Shown: positions 12,365 through 27,300 of the stretch, one piece after another
Layout: each line of letters begins with the position of its first letter
How positions within the stretch are numbered: position 1 is the stretch's first letter
Source: Malaya genurostris
Lineage: Eukaryota > Arthropoda > Insecta > Diptera > Culicidae
Length of the DNA: 64,000 nt
Reading direction: 5' to 3'
NCBI RefSeq assembly: GCF_030247185.1
Contig: NC_080571.1
Span: 30,487,753 to 30,551,752 of the forward strand
The notes under the pieces: model-generated
What the model saw: only the letters and a program-made list of their open reading frames with translations
The model's database searches: none
Told to the model about the DNA's origin: nothing
Program-made: the position numbers and the translations under genes

Positions 12365-15300
12365 TCAAGCATCCTCAGCCATCGGAACGGCATCCTGCAA
12401 CGGTGGCTCGGGAGCCGAATCGGCCACCGGTTCTGAGTGGTCCGGAGCTGAAACTTCTTTCTCTGGTTCCGGAGCAGCAAATACAGCAGCAGCCACCACG
12501 TCCTGTACAGGTTCGAAAACCGATTCAACTGGTGCTGGTGCCGGTGGAGGAGAGGGTGAATACAACTGAACTCTGCTCTGTAGTGGTTGCGGCAATGAAA
12601 ATCTTATAGTAGGGGTGGTCAGGCTCATTATTATTGGTGGTGGACTTGGATTTCTGGCCATTTCACGCTCCCGATTTGGTTCAATTACAGCGGTTGATTG
12701 CAGTTCATCAAACAGTGGAGTTCCGCCTCTCTTTCTTCCAGGACCGTTGCGTTCCTCAAACAGGTCTTCATGTTTTTCTTGAGGTTCCGATTGATTCATA
12801 CTTTCTGTATAGTCGTTCCTCTCATCTTCATTTTGCTGCTGCTGCTGTTGACGTACGGGAGAACGTTCTGGCGAGAGATGTTGATGCATGGGGGAATGCT
12901 GTGCACGTTCTGGAGAGTGTTGTTGACGCTCTGGCGATTGCTGTTGACGTTCTGGCGAATGATGCTGACGTTCTGGTGAATGCTGTTGACGCTCAGGAGA
13001 ATGACGTTGACGCTCAGGAGAATTACGTTGACGCTCAGGAGAATGATGTTGACGCTCAGGAGAATGACGCTTACGTTCTGGAGAATGACGCTGACGCTCA
13101 GGAGAATGACGTTGACGCTCAGGAGAATGGCGTTGACGCTCAGGAGAATGACGTTGACGCTCGGGAGAACGATTTTGACGTTCTGGAGAACGATTTTGAC
13201 GCTCTGGAGAACGATTTTGACGTTTCGGAGACTGATTTCGATACTCCTGTTGTGGACTATGTTCATCCGGTTGTTGACGTTCTTGAACCTGCGCGTTTGG
13301 CTCTTGCCCTGGTTCTTCCTTTGGCGGCTCAAACTTGCGTACTTGAGTTACTACCGGAACATCATCATCCCACGTCTCATCCATTTGGTCCCATGTTGTA
13401 GCGTTGCTCTTGGAACCACCTCCACCACCGGAACCACCCGATTGTTGCTGCGGCTGATTCCAATCGTCTTGGCGGCGATCATGCTGCTGACCACCTGATT
13501 CGCTTCGACGATTCTGGCTTCTTTGATCATTCTGACGCCCAAAGCGACCGCCTCTGTCATTGTCTCCTCTACCATTGCCGTCGTTATTATCTCTCCAATT
13601 GCCACGTCCACCACGATTTCCACGACCTCCTCCGTCGTTCCAATTGTTGTTCTGATGACGATTGTTAAAATCACCACCACCTCCGCCTCGACCACCACGA
13701 TCGAAGAACGCCGGCGGTTGATCTCCGCCATCTTCTTGTTGTTGCCCATTGTTTCCAAAAATATCCATATTCAAAAGCGACATGATGTTCATTGGCATAT
13801 CATTGTCTATGGAAAAAATAAGACGCGAGGAAGAAAGACTTGATTAATTACCAGAAACACTCAATAACCTTTCCATAACATACCTGGACCACCGCGCTGA
13901 TTACGGAATCCGGGGCCGCCACGATTATTGAACCGTCCACCACCACCACGTTGATTGTTATTGAAACGATCTCCCTGCTGGAAGTTACCTCGACGACCAC
14001 CGAAGTCATCTCCACTTCCGCCTCGTTGGTTAAAATCTGTCACATAACGAAACATAAAACCTCAGTATTGTCTGTTCTATCCACGGACTCAACGAACCAA
14101 CTGAGTAACACTTACCGTCATCATCGCTGTTCATATTACGACCACCTCTGAAGTTTCTTCCACCACCGAACCGCTGCTGAGCTTCAGTTGCTTCTCCGGC
14201 ACTTCTTTCGGCCAGCTCTCGCAGACGCTCTGATAATGGCCTATCATCGCGACCACCTTCATTACCACTGTTTTGACCAGATGACGATCCCCGGTTCCTA
14301 TCGTTGCTTCCCCAACGGCTTGGACGATCGTTCCGCTGTTCACCGTCACTGTCATCGCGGTTACTTCTTCGACCACGACCTCCTCCGTCTCGATCGTTTC
14401 CAAATCCACGGCGCTCTTCTCGCCCACCTTGGTCACGATCACGGTCACGACTGCCACGCCGCTCAAACTCATCCCGATTTCGTCCACCACGTCTATTCTG
14501 ATCCCCACCAGCCACACGCTCTTGATCATTCGGACCAAAACCAAGAACCCCAGTCAACGGAATATTCGGTGGCAGCAGAGGCGGCGGTGGTTGATTGAAG
14601 AAGGGTACATTTGGCATCGGAATACCAACCGGTGGATGCACGTTTCCTCCGTGACCGTGGTTCGAAGGTTCCTCTTCCATCTCAATGTCCATTTCATCGC
14701 CACCAGGCGGGTGCATGTTCATCATCGGTGGTACGTGACTCGGTGGAGGGGGCGGTAGGACACCGACTCCAAACCCTCCGGCACCAGCCATCGGCAGTGG
14801 AGGAGGATTGTTCATCGCACCTGGCATCATCAAATTCGGTGGTGGCACGTTCATTCCCATACCGGGCACCATGGGCATACCCATCATCGGCAATCTGGAA
14901 GCAGAAGGCAGGAAATTTTATTAGGCGTGATAGGAGATAAAAGAATAGTCAACATTGTTTGTAGAAGGTTAAGTTTTCCAAACTCGGATATGTTGATATA
15001 AACTGTAAACGCACAAGGAAGTGAACTGTGCACTCCGCAACAAACGAAGACGGAATTTTTTCCTTAAAGGGTGGAAGAATATCCAATTTTTAAATCCATG
15101 TATTGTTTATACACGCACACATTGAATCACTTTAAAATAGCAAAAACTATGGCGACGACTCAGACGGTCATTTTCGCAACAGGTTTCAGTGCCTGGTTGT
15201 GTGTATGTTACTTTTTTGTGCACTAACTTTTCTCGGAGATGACTGAACCGATTTTCACAAACTTAGATTTGATTCAAAGGAAAGGTTGCCATTCAAAAGT

Positions 15301-18300
15301 TTAAAAATTTGTTTGAATCCGACTTCTGATTCCGGAATTATAGGAAAATATGTGCAAAAATTGAAAATATGTTCACTAATTTTTCTGGAAGATGAATGAA
15401 CTGATTTTCACATAATTAGATTCAAATGAAAGGTTGAATAGAAAATTCCTGAATTTCATCTTGATCCAACTTCCGGTTTTGGAATTACAGGGTGGCTGGT
15501 GTAAAAATTTCAATTTCAAATTACTTAAATCACTTAACACACTTTTCTCAGGAATGGCTTAGCTACATGCGCTAGTACGGAAGAAGAAAACACATGCGCT
15601 AGTACGGAAGAAGAAACCTCTACGAACGAACCACGCTGTGTGCGGTGTTCAATTTCGTTCACGCGGTAAAGAAAACGAAAACCAACACCGTAGCTCGATT
15701 TTGAAAACACAAGCCAGTTCTTCGGCACCGAGAACAAATGAGTACGTTTTGAAGAAATCAGAATCACGAATATATGTTACCGGAGTGTGATTTTGGTGGA
15801 ACCATGCTATGCTGCTATTAAAACAATTATAATGACATAACAAAGCATGTTTGCTGCTACAGTTTCAATAACATTGACACTATTACTATTCACTTGAATT
15901 CCATACAGAGAAGTAACAGGAGCGCAGTAGCGAACACAAACAAGCGTTCAAACCAGCCCGGTGGAAGGGCGCTCTACCAAGCGCTATTGTAGCCAACACA
16001 GCTTCTCAGCAGAGGGCTGGTTCAAACGCTCCTGTTACTTCTATAATACATGCTAAATATCGTTTAATTGGGTTTATTCTAATTAGACCATGAGAGTAAA
16101 TCATTTCTACAATTAAAACTAAGTCTTTTGTCCCTATAATCAATTTTTTTTTCGCTGTAATTGCATTGAATATTGCTTTTGCGTATTGCACTGTTGATAT
16201 CTAAATATCATCCATCATCTACTAGTGAAAATCACTGCAAGGCTGATAATCCTGAGAATTATCATTAAGAATCATGTGTGAATTTAAAACATATGACTCT
16301 GGTGTTATTGATAGGAATGAGATTATACTCAGGGCGATTTTTGACTAGGTGATAATTGCGCAACACTGATCAGAAATGATAATGCTGCCCCAGTATCAAC
16401 CTCAGAAAATCAAACGATTTTTGTTATCATTATCGATGATGATTTTGTAAACCATAACCACATAATCGATTTAATACTATGTTCACACTATGAGTTAAAA
16501 CATGTTATAACTCCGATTTCATGTTTTAAGCGAAATAACATGTTTTACTTTTGCGTTATTTCATATTCATAAACGTCACATTAAAACATGTTTTCCCGAA
16601 ATAACATGATATAATTGTCAGTAAAGCACAACCCTGCTAGCATTTTCCTTCACTTTTCGACTATGTCAATTGACAAGCTGTTCAACAACAGCAGTTTTCC
16701 ATCAAAGTAGCCATGTAATCATAAAAAAAAACTGAAAACTGGTACCAACGTTGCCAGATATACCGATTTCTCGGTATTTATACAGATTTTTTACCTCTAT
16801 ATAACAATACAGATATGTTCTCCCAAAATACCGATAATTCACGGATCACACAGATAAGTACCGATTTTGGTTTTTAGCTTGAATAGACATGAGAAAAGGT
16901 TGTCGTGGGACCTTTTTTTCGCTCAACTTTTCTACTACTTATGTAGAAGAGATATTGATACCGATATGATACAGATAGATTTTTGCGCCGACTAAATATT
17001 TTTGGAAAAATGATCTGGCAACGCAAATAGGTACAACCGTTTTTCTTAGTGTGAACAGTGCGGTTTTAACTTTATATTACTATCGTTAAAACATGTTATT
17101 TTCGGCCAGTGTGAACATAGTATAAAACCCATTCACAAGACATGTTTTAGGCAGCTGATTCGAAAATAATACTCTGTTTTGCTTTAGTTCACATAAAAAA
17201 GTAACACAATTTTAGGACTTCGCTAGGTTTGCGAAATTTTCAAAACAGATTAGAAAATTTACAGGTTGTGCACTGCTTATGTGGTATGAAATCAGAACAG
17301 TTCGTTGTAAATCAAAACTAACGATTGAGGAATATTGCGTTTTTCAATACAATAAAATAACGATATACTTTTAGAAGGGAATTTTTTATTAAACTTTTTA
17401 CGTATCATCGATACAGTAGGAGAACGCGGCGCTTTGCAAGTCGAGCGAATCTGTCAATAACTTCATCAATCAACCGTTTCGACGTTGCAACTAAGACAGC
17501 AATTTGTGTTCAACTGGCATAAGCATAAGCCACTGAAGCCTCTACTGAAGGTGTGCATACAAGTTCTCACACAGCCCTACGCGACAGAGAACAACAAATC
17601 TTGAAACTAAGCTGAGTAATTACTTCTCTTCTTGAATCTGTGCAGTAACTCATATACACGGAAGACACTAACACAGCGAAAACAGATACTTGAAATTTTA
17701 GGTTGGATGTATATGAGATGTGTCAATTTCGGTACAAGCAATTTCGGTACACAAGACAAAGTACTCGAGTTCCGAGCGCCATGTATTGGCTACGGCAATA
17801 CGATATGAAAAGATTGTTGGGCTGTCATTGACCACCAAGCGCAAGCCGCTTAGGGTAAATTTGTGCATATTGTGCTGTGGACAAATCGCTCATTATTTTA
17901 TATTCGGCCCATCCCGACCTGCTTTCATCGAATAAATTGAGAATCTAAAAAATAATTGGATGCGGATGGGGGTGCGAATAATTCCTTCAATCTGACCGGT
18001 CGATGACCGTAAAACCCTATTGCGACTGAAACAGTCTCCGGTTCTGGAAATAGTTATTCAAAATGTCCAATATGAAACTTGCGTCGATTTCTCGCGAAAT
18101 GTTATGAGAAAGACACCGTTACATAACTAGATGGATTAAAACAGGTTTTTTTTATACATTGATTCGTGAGAATTGTTTGGAAAATCGAATTGGCTTGGTT
18201 AAAAAATAGTCACTGCCGTCCGTCCTCAGCTCATTTTTCACAATGAAGCATAAATGATAAGAAATTAATGGTAATGTCGATACTTCGCCTACTTTACAGA

Positions 18301-21300
18301 AGGAAGACGACTCATAGATATAGTGTGAGGAAATTACGTGAAACTGTAAACAAACAAAAATGTTAGAAGCACTCCTATATGTCTCCAAAAAAGTACACTA
18401 AGGTATGTACACTGTGTTTTCTATACGGGTTCTTTTTGCGCATATTCACGAAGTTACGGGTATTTTTCATGTGTGCCGCGCGTTTTTTTTTTTTTTGCAC
18501 GTTGATTGTCAAAACTATGTGGACTTTCAAAGATACGCAATTTTGATAGTTAATTATTTTAACATTTTCTATTTCCGATATATCGGTTTCAAGTTCATGG
18601 TTCTGGAAGTACCGGAAATAACCCTAAACGGAACTAACTTTATTTTCTCAGAGATGTTATGAATGTTCCGATTGCACGAAAAGTTCCCAAATCGAGCGAA
18701 GAACTTCAAGACTGTTTTCAATAAAAAATGACATTAATATTCCCGATTGGACCTCTACTAATGAGATGACTATCGGTATCCCATAGGATCCCCACCATTA
18801 GAATCGAACAGACCATGTCAACATTTTCACTGTATTAAACCGATTTTTGTTTACCATTTTTACCCTAACTCTAGGACACCCACCTGGGAACTCCTGCCAT
18901 CGGGAACGGAGGCGGCAAGCTCATGCTAATCATTGCCGGTGGAGGCGGCTGACTGGTATCGACCGGATATACTGGATTCACCACGGCCGGTGGTTCCTCG
19001 TCTTTCTTCGTAGCGTTGGCAATTTTATCCTTTATCCACTGTGGCATTGTGTCCTCGTCAAACATGCCTCCCTCCTCCAAGCTTGCCAGATCGGTATTTG
19101 GACTCAGCTTGTTCCATGGAATGTAGCTGCAGCCTGTTAGAAGAGTTTCAACAATTAGATACTGGCCGTCGTTCGTTGCCCCTCGCAAAACTAACCTAAA
19201 TCAATGTCCCAATAGTCTTTCCATTCCTTATTTTTTACACCCTTTCCAGTGGCCCAAGAGATGGTGATTGTGCGACCGTGCATTTTGTGGCTCTTCAAAC
19301 TCTGCATACTCTTGTACGCATCCTGACGACGATTCATTACAATGAATGCACAACCACGCGGTGGGATCAGGTCGATGCTAACAATATCGCCATATTTGCC
19401 GAATGTATCGGAGAGCTCTTCCTGCTGGACCAGTTTCGACAGGTGACCAACCCAGAGCGTCGTACTGCATACTGTAGCAGTGCAATCAAATCAAATCGAT
19501 GTCATTGTTGAAGCAAGGAAGAGAGATGGAAAATATAACATCGCATTAATCGCTCGGTTCTCTCTTTCGTTTCGCAGAAACACGTTGCAAAGCGTTAAAA
19601 ACTAAACAAAAAAAGCACTACTCTTTTCTTTCAAATCAGATCACATGTCGCCTTCGTGCGCCCACGTCTAGGGTCACGGAAAACGACACGCGTTCCGAGA
19701 TATCTTACCACTCAAATGATCCTTCTTGATTTCCGGTAAACCACGTTTCTTGCGTTCTCTCTCCCGTTCCTTGTCACGTTCTTTGTCCTTCTGGCTGATA
19801 CGTTCTCGGTCCCGGGATGAACCACGTCCTCCCCGACCACGTCTGGGTGAATGTGAACGGGATCGCGACCTTGAACGAGTCCGACGGCGTCCTCCCCTTT
19901 CCCGATCCCGACGATCCCTGGGTGAACGGGAGCGGCTCTTCCGGCGTCTCGATGGAGCGGACGACTTGTACTGGTCCGCTGGCGTACTACGGGGCGAGCT
20001 GTGCGAGTCACTGATGACCTGTTGGAGAATCGAAACGAAGAAACAATTTCGATCGGACGTGGTTTAGGCGTCCGATCGAAACAATAGAAAAAAGAGAAAG
20101 AAAATACATTTAAATGGTTTCACTGGTGAAAAAGAGTAGGAGCTTTTTTTGTTCTTTTGACTAACGAAAGGCTTGCAACGTGTTTCTTTGAGCGTTTCAG
20201 TTCCAATCGGGAGCGAAGTAGGTTTGCGATTGAAGAGTCGTCTTATGGTTTTGAGACCGAACAATTTCTATGGAACAATAGATTGGCAAAAAAGGGTGAC
20301 TTACCGGTGTTGAAGAACGACTTACAACTCGTAAGCTATTCTTGGGCGCGTTTCCGATACCCGATGGATTGCAAATAGTAGTACTTACTTAGGTTTTGCA
20401 ATTTGGACGACCCCGTTGAAGATACATTTCATTTACAAGCAAAAAGGCAATATGAGATATTTTGGAGTCTTGAAGGGTATGATGTTTGAGCAAACTGGGG
20501 AACATATCTAATACATATTTGAACAGTTATTGATCCAAAACATGCGACATAATAATTGGTTGCCTTCATTTGGAGTACCGTATCATTTTAATTCTAAATT
20601 TGATCATGTTCGAATGTTTCGAATTGAACAATGATAGTTGTATTTCTTATCGAAACAAAATGCAATATCGACCATTTTCACAACTAACATCACAATCGAA
20701 AGACAAAAGAATCATTGCAATGAGCTTTGTACTTCATTTGTTATTCAGCTAGCTGACCACTATTTGACATCAGTAATAGCAAATTAGTCATGATCATTGC
20801 CAAAAAGGGACTAAGACGACAACCTTCTCACGAACGAGTGTGAGATGATTGAGCAGTGGAAACAGAATTACGACGAGCATCTTAGATCTAAAAAACTTGG
20901 AACACCCGCAGAAGACGATAGGCTGCCGGTCCATGATCTCCAGAAAGTCAATAAGGAGATTGGTCGACTAAAAAAACAATAAAGCTACTGCTTAAGACCA
21001 ACTGAGCGCTGCACTTAATTAATGCCAAGATTTTGGGAGAGAACATTCTTCGGGAGGGGTGAGCGTGATAATTCCCGTCGCACTTGTAGAATGTCGAGAC
21101 CGAATAATAACCCGCGACTTTAATAAGTCAGGTAGTTGATGAAGATCGTTTCACAGCAATCGAAGAAGCGAAATAATCTGCGTTGTACTACCTCGATTCT
21201 ATGAGCTTTAACTACAGCGTAACTGACGTGTTGCTTAAATATAAGTTGTTCTCCGAGATACACGCCAAGATTCTTAACGCTAGTCGATCTTTCAATCAAG

Positions 21301-24300
21301 AATCCATCCAGAGAGTATTCGACACGGAATGGCATTTTTTTCCTCGTGAACGTAATGGCCGAGCACTTCTCGGGATTTACTATCATACGGTTAACTTTAC
21401 ACCACTCCGCGAAGACTAACAATTGCCGCTAGAGAATGGTTGCGTCTTCTGGGTTGCAAATGATGTGGTAGACATCATCAGCAAACCGATAAGCGAGGAC
21501 CTTACAGAGCAAAATTGACATCATTGAAGTACAGTATAAATATTAACGGTCCAAGATGACTTCCTGTGGTATTCCGGATGATGCGAGGAGCTAATTATAA
21601 CTACTTGCGGTTATAACTACTAAATAAACTTTTCGAACAGCTTTGGAATAACGCTGGAGAAAGTAGTACCGCGGTAGTTGGTTTATATCCTTTTTATCAC
21701 CTTTCTTATGGAAGCTTCCCATAAACTGACGAATATTTCTGTAGCGAGTGACATTGGAAATAAGGCAAGAAGTTGAGGCCATCATTCCTACAATTGCCGT
21801 CCGTATTGAGTCTTCGTCGATATTGATGCAGTTCAATGAGTTACCAGATTAGGGAACATTAAATGCTGCGCTGCGGCTGCTATTTGCTGCTGAGTTACGA
21901 TTTCATTTGAAAAAAAAAACGAGAGAACTTTACCGCAAACATCTGGCAGATTTCAGTGTGCACGAACCAGTACGATCTCCAAAGTTCATTGACGAGGGTA
22001 ACCTGAGTTGTTTCGTCTGCTCGTTCACATGTTTACAGAAATACCTTGGATTTGATTTCAGCTTACGTTGTACATTGTTCAAGTAGTTGGCATGGAAGCG
22101 CCTAACAGTTTTCTTGTACAGCTGATTTATCTCCAAGTAGTGATTATGCAGGGTAGATCCTTCATGTTTGGAGTATTTTACCAGAGCGGCTCTTTTGGTC
22201 GTTTTCAAATGTTTCATTTCGGCGGTCTGGCATGGTGGATGCCGGGTCTGTCGGCTCAATCGTTTCGGCTACGAGCTGAACGGATCTTCGATTCTTGAAG
22301 AGTGAGTTCTAAGAAACCTCTTAACAAAAACTGGATCAGTTTGGATTCTATCGCCACTGCGAGCAGATCTATTGTATGTCGTTTGCAAAGCTAGTTTCGC
22401 TTCCGACAAGAGCGATTACGTCACAGCTACTAGTCGTTTGCATTGGTGAAAAAACAACGAAAAGGGGACAACGGTGGAGAGCATCACACAAAATGGCTCT
22501 AAAAGTTTTCTAGAACTATGAGAGTTTCTTCTTCGCAAATCGAAGGTAAATATCCTCAGTTTTGTGCAAATCTTGAACAGTTTGATTAGATTTGTGCACT
22601 TTTTGCTGTGTGAAATTCACAGTAATCGAGATCAAGTGAAGCCTTCTTTGTTTTTGCGGAAAATTTGAAAAAGGGGAATGCTTGCGAAAAATGTGAAAAG
22701 GGGGAATGACATCCAGTTATGTCTCTGACATTACCCACCCGTCTTTTTTACTACCAAACGGATGTAACACATATATTTTAAGAAAATAAAATAAAATTTG
22801 GCAGTTTATTTGAAAACTTTTCGAGAAAATATTAAGGTAAATTGTACCATCTGTAATATTCTACGCGCAACCGTCCCACTGAAGAAAAAACAAGCTATTT
22901 TTTAAAATATATATGTATGGTGCATAGAAATACACTGATTTAGCTATTAACCCCTTAACGCTCAAGGGAAATATGTTTCCCTTCTATAAAAATCGTTATA
23001 GATTCTCCAGTTACTATTAAATCGAAGTTTTTCCACTGAATGTTAAAGAAAACTCATTTCCAAGACGACAAATGTGTGTTCTGAACGAATAAGTAAAAAG
23101 AACTATCAATCTTTATTGCACTAAGAAAGTTTGTGCATAATGACGTATAGAAAATAGAACACATAATAAATGTGTTATGTGCAACGTCCACAAGTACATG
23201 AAATCGTTTCGTAGAGTGCCATAACTAACTACTTATTTTATTATTATGATAATCAAAGAAATTAAAGCAACAAATTAAATTACGACATAATAAACCCAGC
23301 TCTTCTTTTATTAATTTCTACGAATCATAGGGAAAAATATTTCCCATGAAATTATAGGAAGCTTATGCACCCTGCTATGTGTTTCTGGTGATATTCTTCT
23401 AATTTACACCCCTAATAGCTAATGTCGTTTTCGTTTTTAAATTGCACTACACCAGTGTAGCGAAAGCTGCACCTAAACCGTTCGTTTTTACCAATTGCAC
23501 TACACCAGTGCTACACTTTTTCTGCACCGATACCTCTGGTGTAGCATTCATCAAAAGTTTGGTGTAGCTCTGTGCAATGAAATTGTTAATTGTAGTCAAT
23601 GGTTACTGTTTATGTTTTCGTCATTTTTGTTCGTTTATTCATGCCTCAGTGTAGCACTGCATCGGTGTAGTGCAAATTAAAAACGAAAACGCCATAAAAT
23701 ATTGTCTTGTATTGACATATTTCGTCCTGCACATCTTATGGTCGTGAAAGGGTTAAGCTATACTGATATGGATTCATTGCCTTTTCAGTAGAGATTATTT
23801 TGCAGTTATGTTTTCAAAATATTTTAATTTATCCTTTGGCACAGTCGTTTGCAAAGTCGACAATAAAGTCCTTTTTCGCTCGCTTTTTTCGTCCACGAGT
23901 TGCTTTTGCCAAATTCCAATTTCTGCCATCAACGGACTCCGGATAGCCGAATCGTACTTTCTCGAACTGTATATATCGTTTGTTTTGAATATACGGCCGT
24001 GGATTAATCTGATTCAAATTGTATTGACTAACCGTAAGCGTAGTTTGAAATAAATCGTAGGACTGCATATTGAGCACATCTGCTCTCTTCTGTCTGCCTG
24101 TGGGCTTTCATTTCTCTATGAATTGGCTTGGCGAGCAGAATAAAAACAGTGCGGCCAACTGAAAAGTTTTGTAAATTTTGACAAAAGTCTGCGAAAAACT
24201 CCATTTTTAAAAGTCTCCAAAAATCTGCAACAAAGAACGTCTGCAGCAATTTTAGAATTTCGCCTATTATTATACATTTCTAGACATAACTGCTCCATCA

Positions 24301-27300
24301 TGAAAAATAGCTATAATTCAATTTACAGACGAAAACATCGGCAGGCAAAAATAAGAGAATCTTAATTTGACTCTTTAATCGCATTTCTCTCAGTTGTCTA
24401 TTTTGGAATATGGGACAATCGGGCGTAGAACGGCAGTAGAGAAAGTTAATAAAATTGCTGGGAAAACTCCGCTTGATTATCTCGCAGATGGCTGAACCAA
24501 TTTCAACAATCCTAGGCTCGTTCAAAAGCTAATACTTGATCATTGAAGTTCGAAAATCAAATGTAAATGTAATGTCTTTGATACTTTTGGTTTCTTTTAT
24601 TTTCAGATCACTAATGTTTCAATCTTGTTCGCGATTCACTGAGTCGCATCATCTGAAATAAGGTTACGCCAACCGGAAGAAGAAATTTGTAGCAGCGAAA
24701 ACTGTGAATAATCATGAAATGAATCATGAACAAACAAATCACGTTATTGCAGGTTACATCCTTCAAGCCGATACTTTACAGTGGAGTTGCGTTCAAAAAA
24801 GCTCAACAAAGTTGGTACTTGACAATACAATTTGAAATAGGCTTCACAGCGAAATTATCTAATCAACATTACTCTTCAAATCACTTGGTGATTGATTGAG
24901 TGAATAATCAAGAAAGTCAATGCGAAATTCTTCCAGAGTTCAGACTCTCAAATTTGCACCTAAGGTTTCCCAAATTATATGATGAGTATTGTCAATTTTA
25001 AGGAAAATCCATTCTCATCACTTTCAGGAATACATTCTATTCACACCATCAATTGTTACTAATAGTACAGTACTATTTTGAAATAGTGCATGCACGAGGT
25101 ATTTCTTGTTGTCTTGACCCTTTTGTTGAGAGTAATAAATACTAAATAATATAATTCACTAACGTCAAAATTCCTTTCTCTGGAAAACCAATGCTATAAA
25201 AACGATAGCGAGTTGGATTCAAAGCTAAGTCTTTTTCCGATAAATTCAAATATTCCGCTTCAATTATTCCTACTTATTCCTAGCAAACTTTCGTCCGATA
25301 ACCCTCTCGCAGATTCTAGCAAACACAATCACAGTCTAGATTCCTAGACTTCGCCCCCGTTAACAGTCAAGAACAAAAAAATACATTCACCGATAATTAC
25401 CTCTGTAACCACGCCAAACTCATCGATTTCGGCTTCCTTCGGAGGTGGCAGCACTGTGAATACACGATACAAAAAAAAAACAATCAGTATTCCAACTCTA
25501 GCGGACAACGGACAATCATCTTCTTACCCGGATTCATCTCGACCGGCGGCTGTCGACTCAGATCACACTCGTTCGCAAAGGGAAGCTTCTACAGGTTGAG
25601 ACAGAACGAAAGAGCAGAAAAGAAGGAAAACATAATACGGAAAGAAACAGAAGAAAAAACAATTGTTAGAACACGCAAATCACACACAGAAAGCTTACAT
25701 CGATAAGCTGCTGTTGAGTATTAATAGTGCTAGCCACCTTGAGAACACTGGCCAAGTGCTTTTCGAACTTCTCCTCCTGGAGGCGCATCTCGGTCAGCTT
25801 GCTCTGCTTTTCCTCCATTTCGTGCTGTTTGAGCTTCTGCAGGTTCTGCAATTGTTTCAGCACATTCGGATCGGACAGGATGGCAGCGATGTTACTTCCG
25901 TCCGGTAGCGACGTCGACGGAACCGACGGCGAGTTTTTGTCTTCGTCCTCCTCGCTACCATAATCGAAGTCCAACAGTTTCTTGTTGAACTTGACCTGAT
26001 CTTTACCGGCACCATGCGCACTGTCACCGCCACTGGTTTGTCGCATCAGAATTTGCTGGAACTGCTGCAACTGGCGGATGGTGTTCTGGTCCAGCGGTTT
26101 CTAAAATTAAACAAAAACATCTGTTTAGGGTGGTTCCTATAAGGTAATTTTCCCGACAATGGTGCTGACCGTTTCCGAATTCTGCGCCGAGCTGCCATGA
26201 TCATCGTGCGACATCGGTCCCGGCGAATCGTGCGAAATAATCGAGGTATTCATGCCGTTGGAGCCACCGGCCGGTTCCGATGCGCTTGCGTTAGCAGCAC
26301 TGGCCGCCATCGCCGCATTGTACTGCAGATGCAACGGATGTTCCGGATTTGCTAGATCGAACAGCGGTTGGATCGTTTCCGGTGCGAACACCATGTTCTT
26401 TTGCCACAGATTTAGAACCCGTATTATTTTGCTCTGGGGATTGATTGTACGGAGAAAAATATTAGCATTGTGGTAGTTTTATGATAAATCGATCAATAGT
26501 AATTCGAAATGGATTATTTTGAACATTGTCAGTGAGTGTGCCCCAATACAGAAAATCTATAGCATGTAAAATTGAATAATTTTGGGTGTTTGCAACGAGC
26601 GTAGCGAACATTTAAATTAAACATTCAAAGCAACGTCGGTGGGGTATTTTAATAATATACAATTGAAAAAACGGTTTCAAGTGACTTATGTTTTCACAAC
26701 CCAATCACAGCTTGGCATAATGATGGCATCCTCTCGACCGTACAAACTATCGCACAAAACGGAATCTATGATTATATAACCCACATTTCTTTTTCTCAGT
26801 CAGCGCCTGGCTGTGATCGAGGTCGGTAGTTTGACTAGCGAGTGGATGACAAAAGTGAGGTTACATTTATTCGCTCGCTGGACAGTCGCTTTCGCACTGT
26901 GTATGGTATGTGGATGCCATTTTACGTCCGCTGCACAACGTGTTCACTTGAAAATGGATTGTTTTATCGATGGAGTAGTGTGCATACTGGAATCTTCTTT
27001 TATGAGCGAAACGGTGACATGCAGATAAATTCAGTTTAATGACGTGTTAAAAAGATAATAATAGATACTTATTTTAAATGTGGCGAAAAAACAATAAATT
27101 TTATTTCAACATAAGTACATAGCTACTATTTTAAACTGAACCATAATTATGTAACCTAATTAACATGATCTGATCAAGCAAAACATTTTGACACAATGTT
27201 TAATAAACATCTTGCTTTCAAGGATTAAAGAGAAGGAATTTAGACCAGTAATAAAACGATTCCAAATATTCAGAATTGAATTGTTCAAGTTATTTTAAAG

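Noticed and set aside
12634..13401. 255-codon open frame on the plus strand, and similar 172- and 178-codon frames
   Set aside because: They lie across the 21-bp heptad array of the SCAF-type gene. A period divisible by three keeps several frames open; the products are monotonous and have no domain.
13351..14598. Overlapping frames of 106-137 codons on both strands
   Set aside because: Shadows of the Gly/Arg/Asp-rich coding exons 10-12 of the SCAF-type gene.
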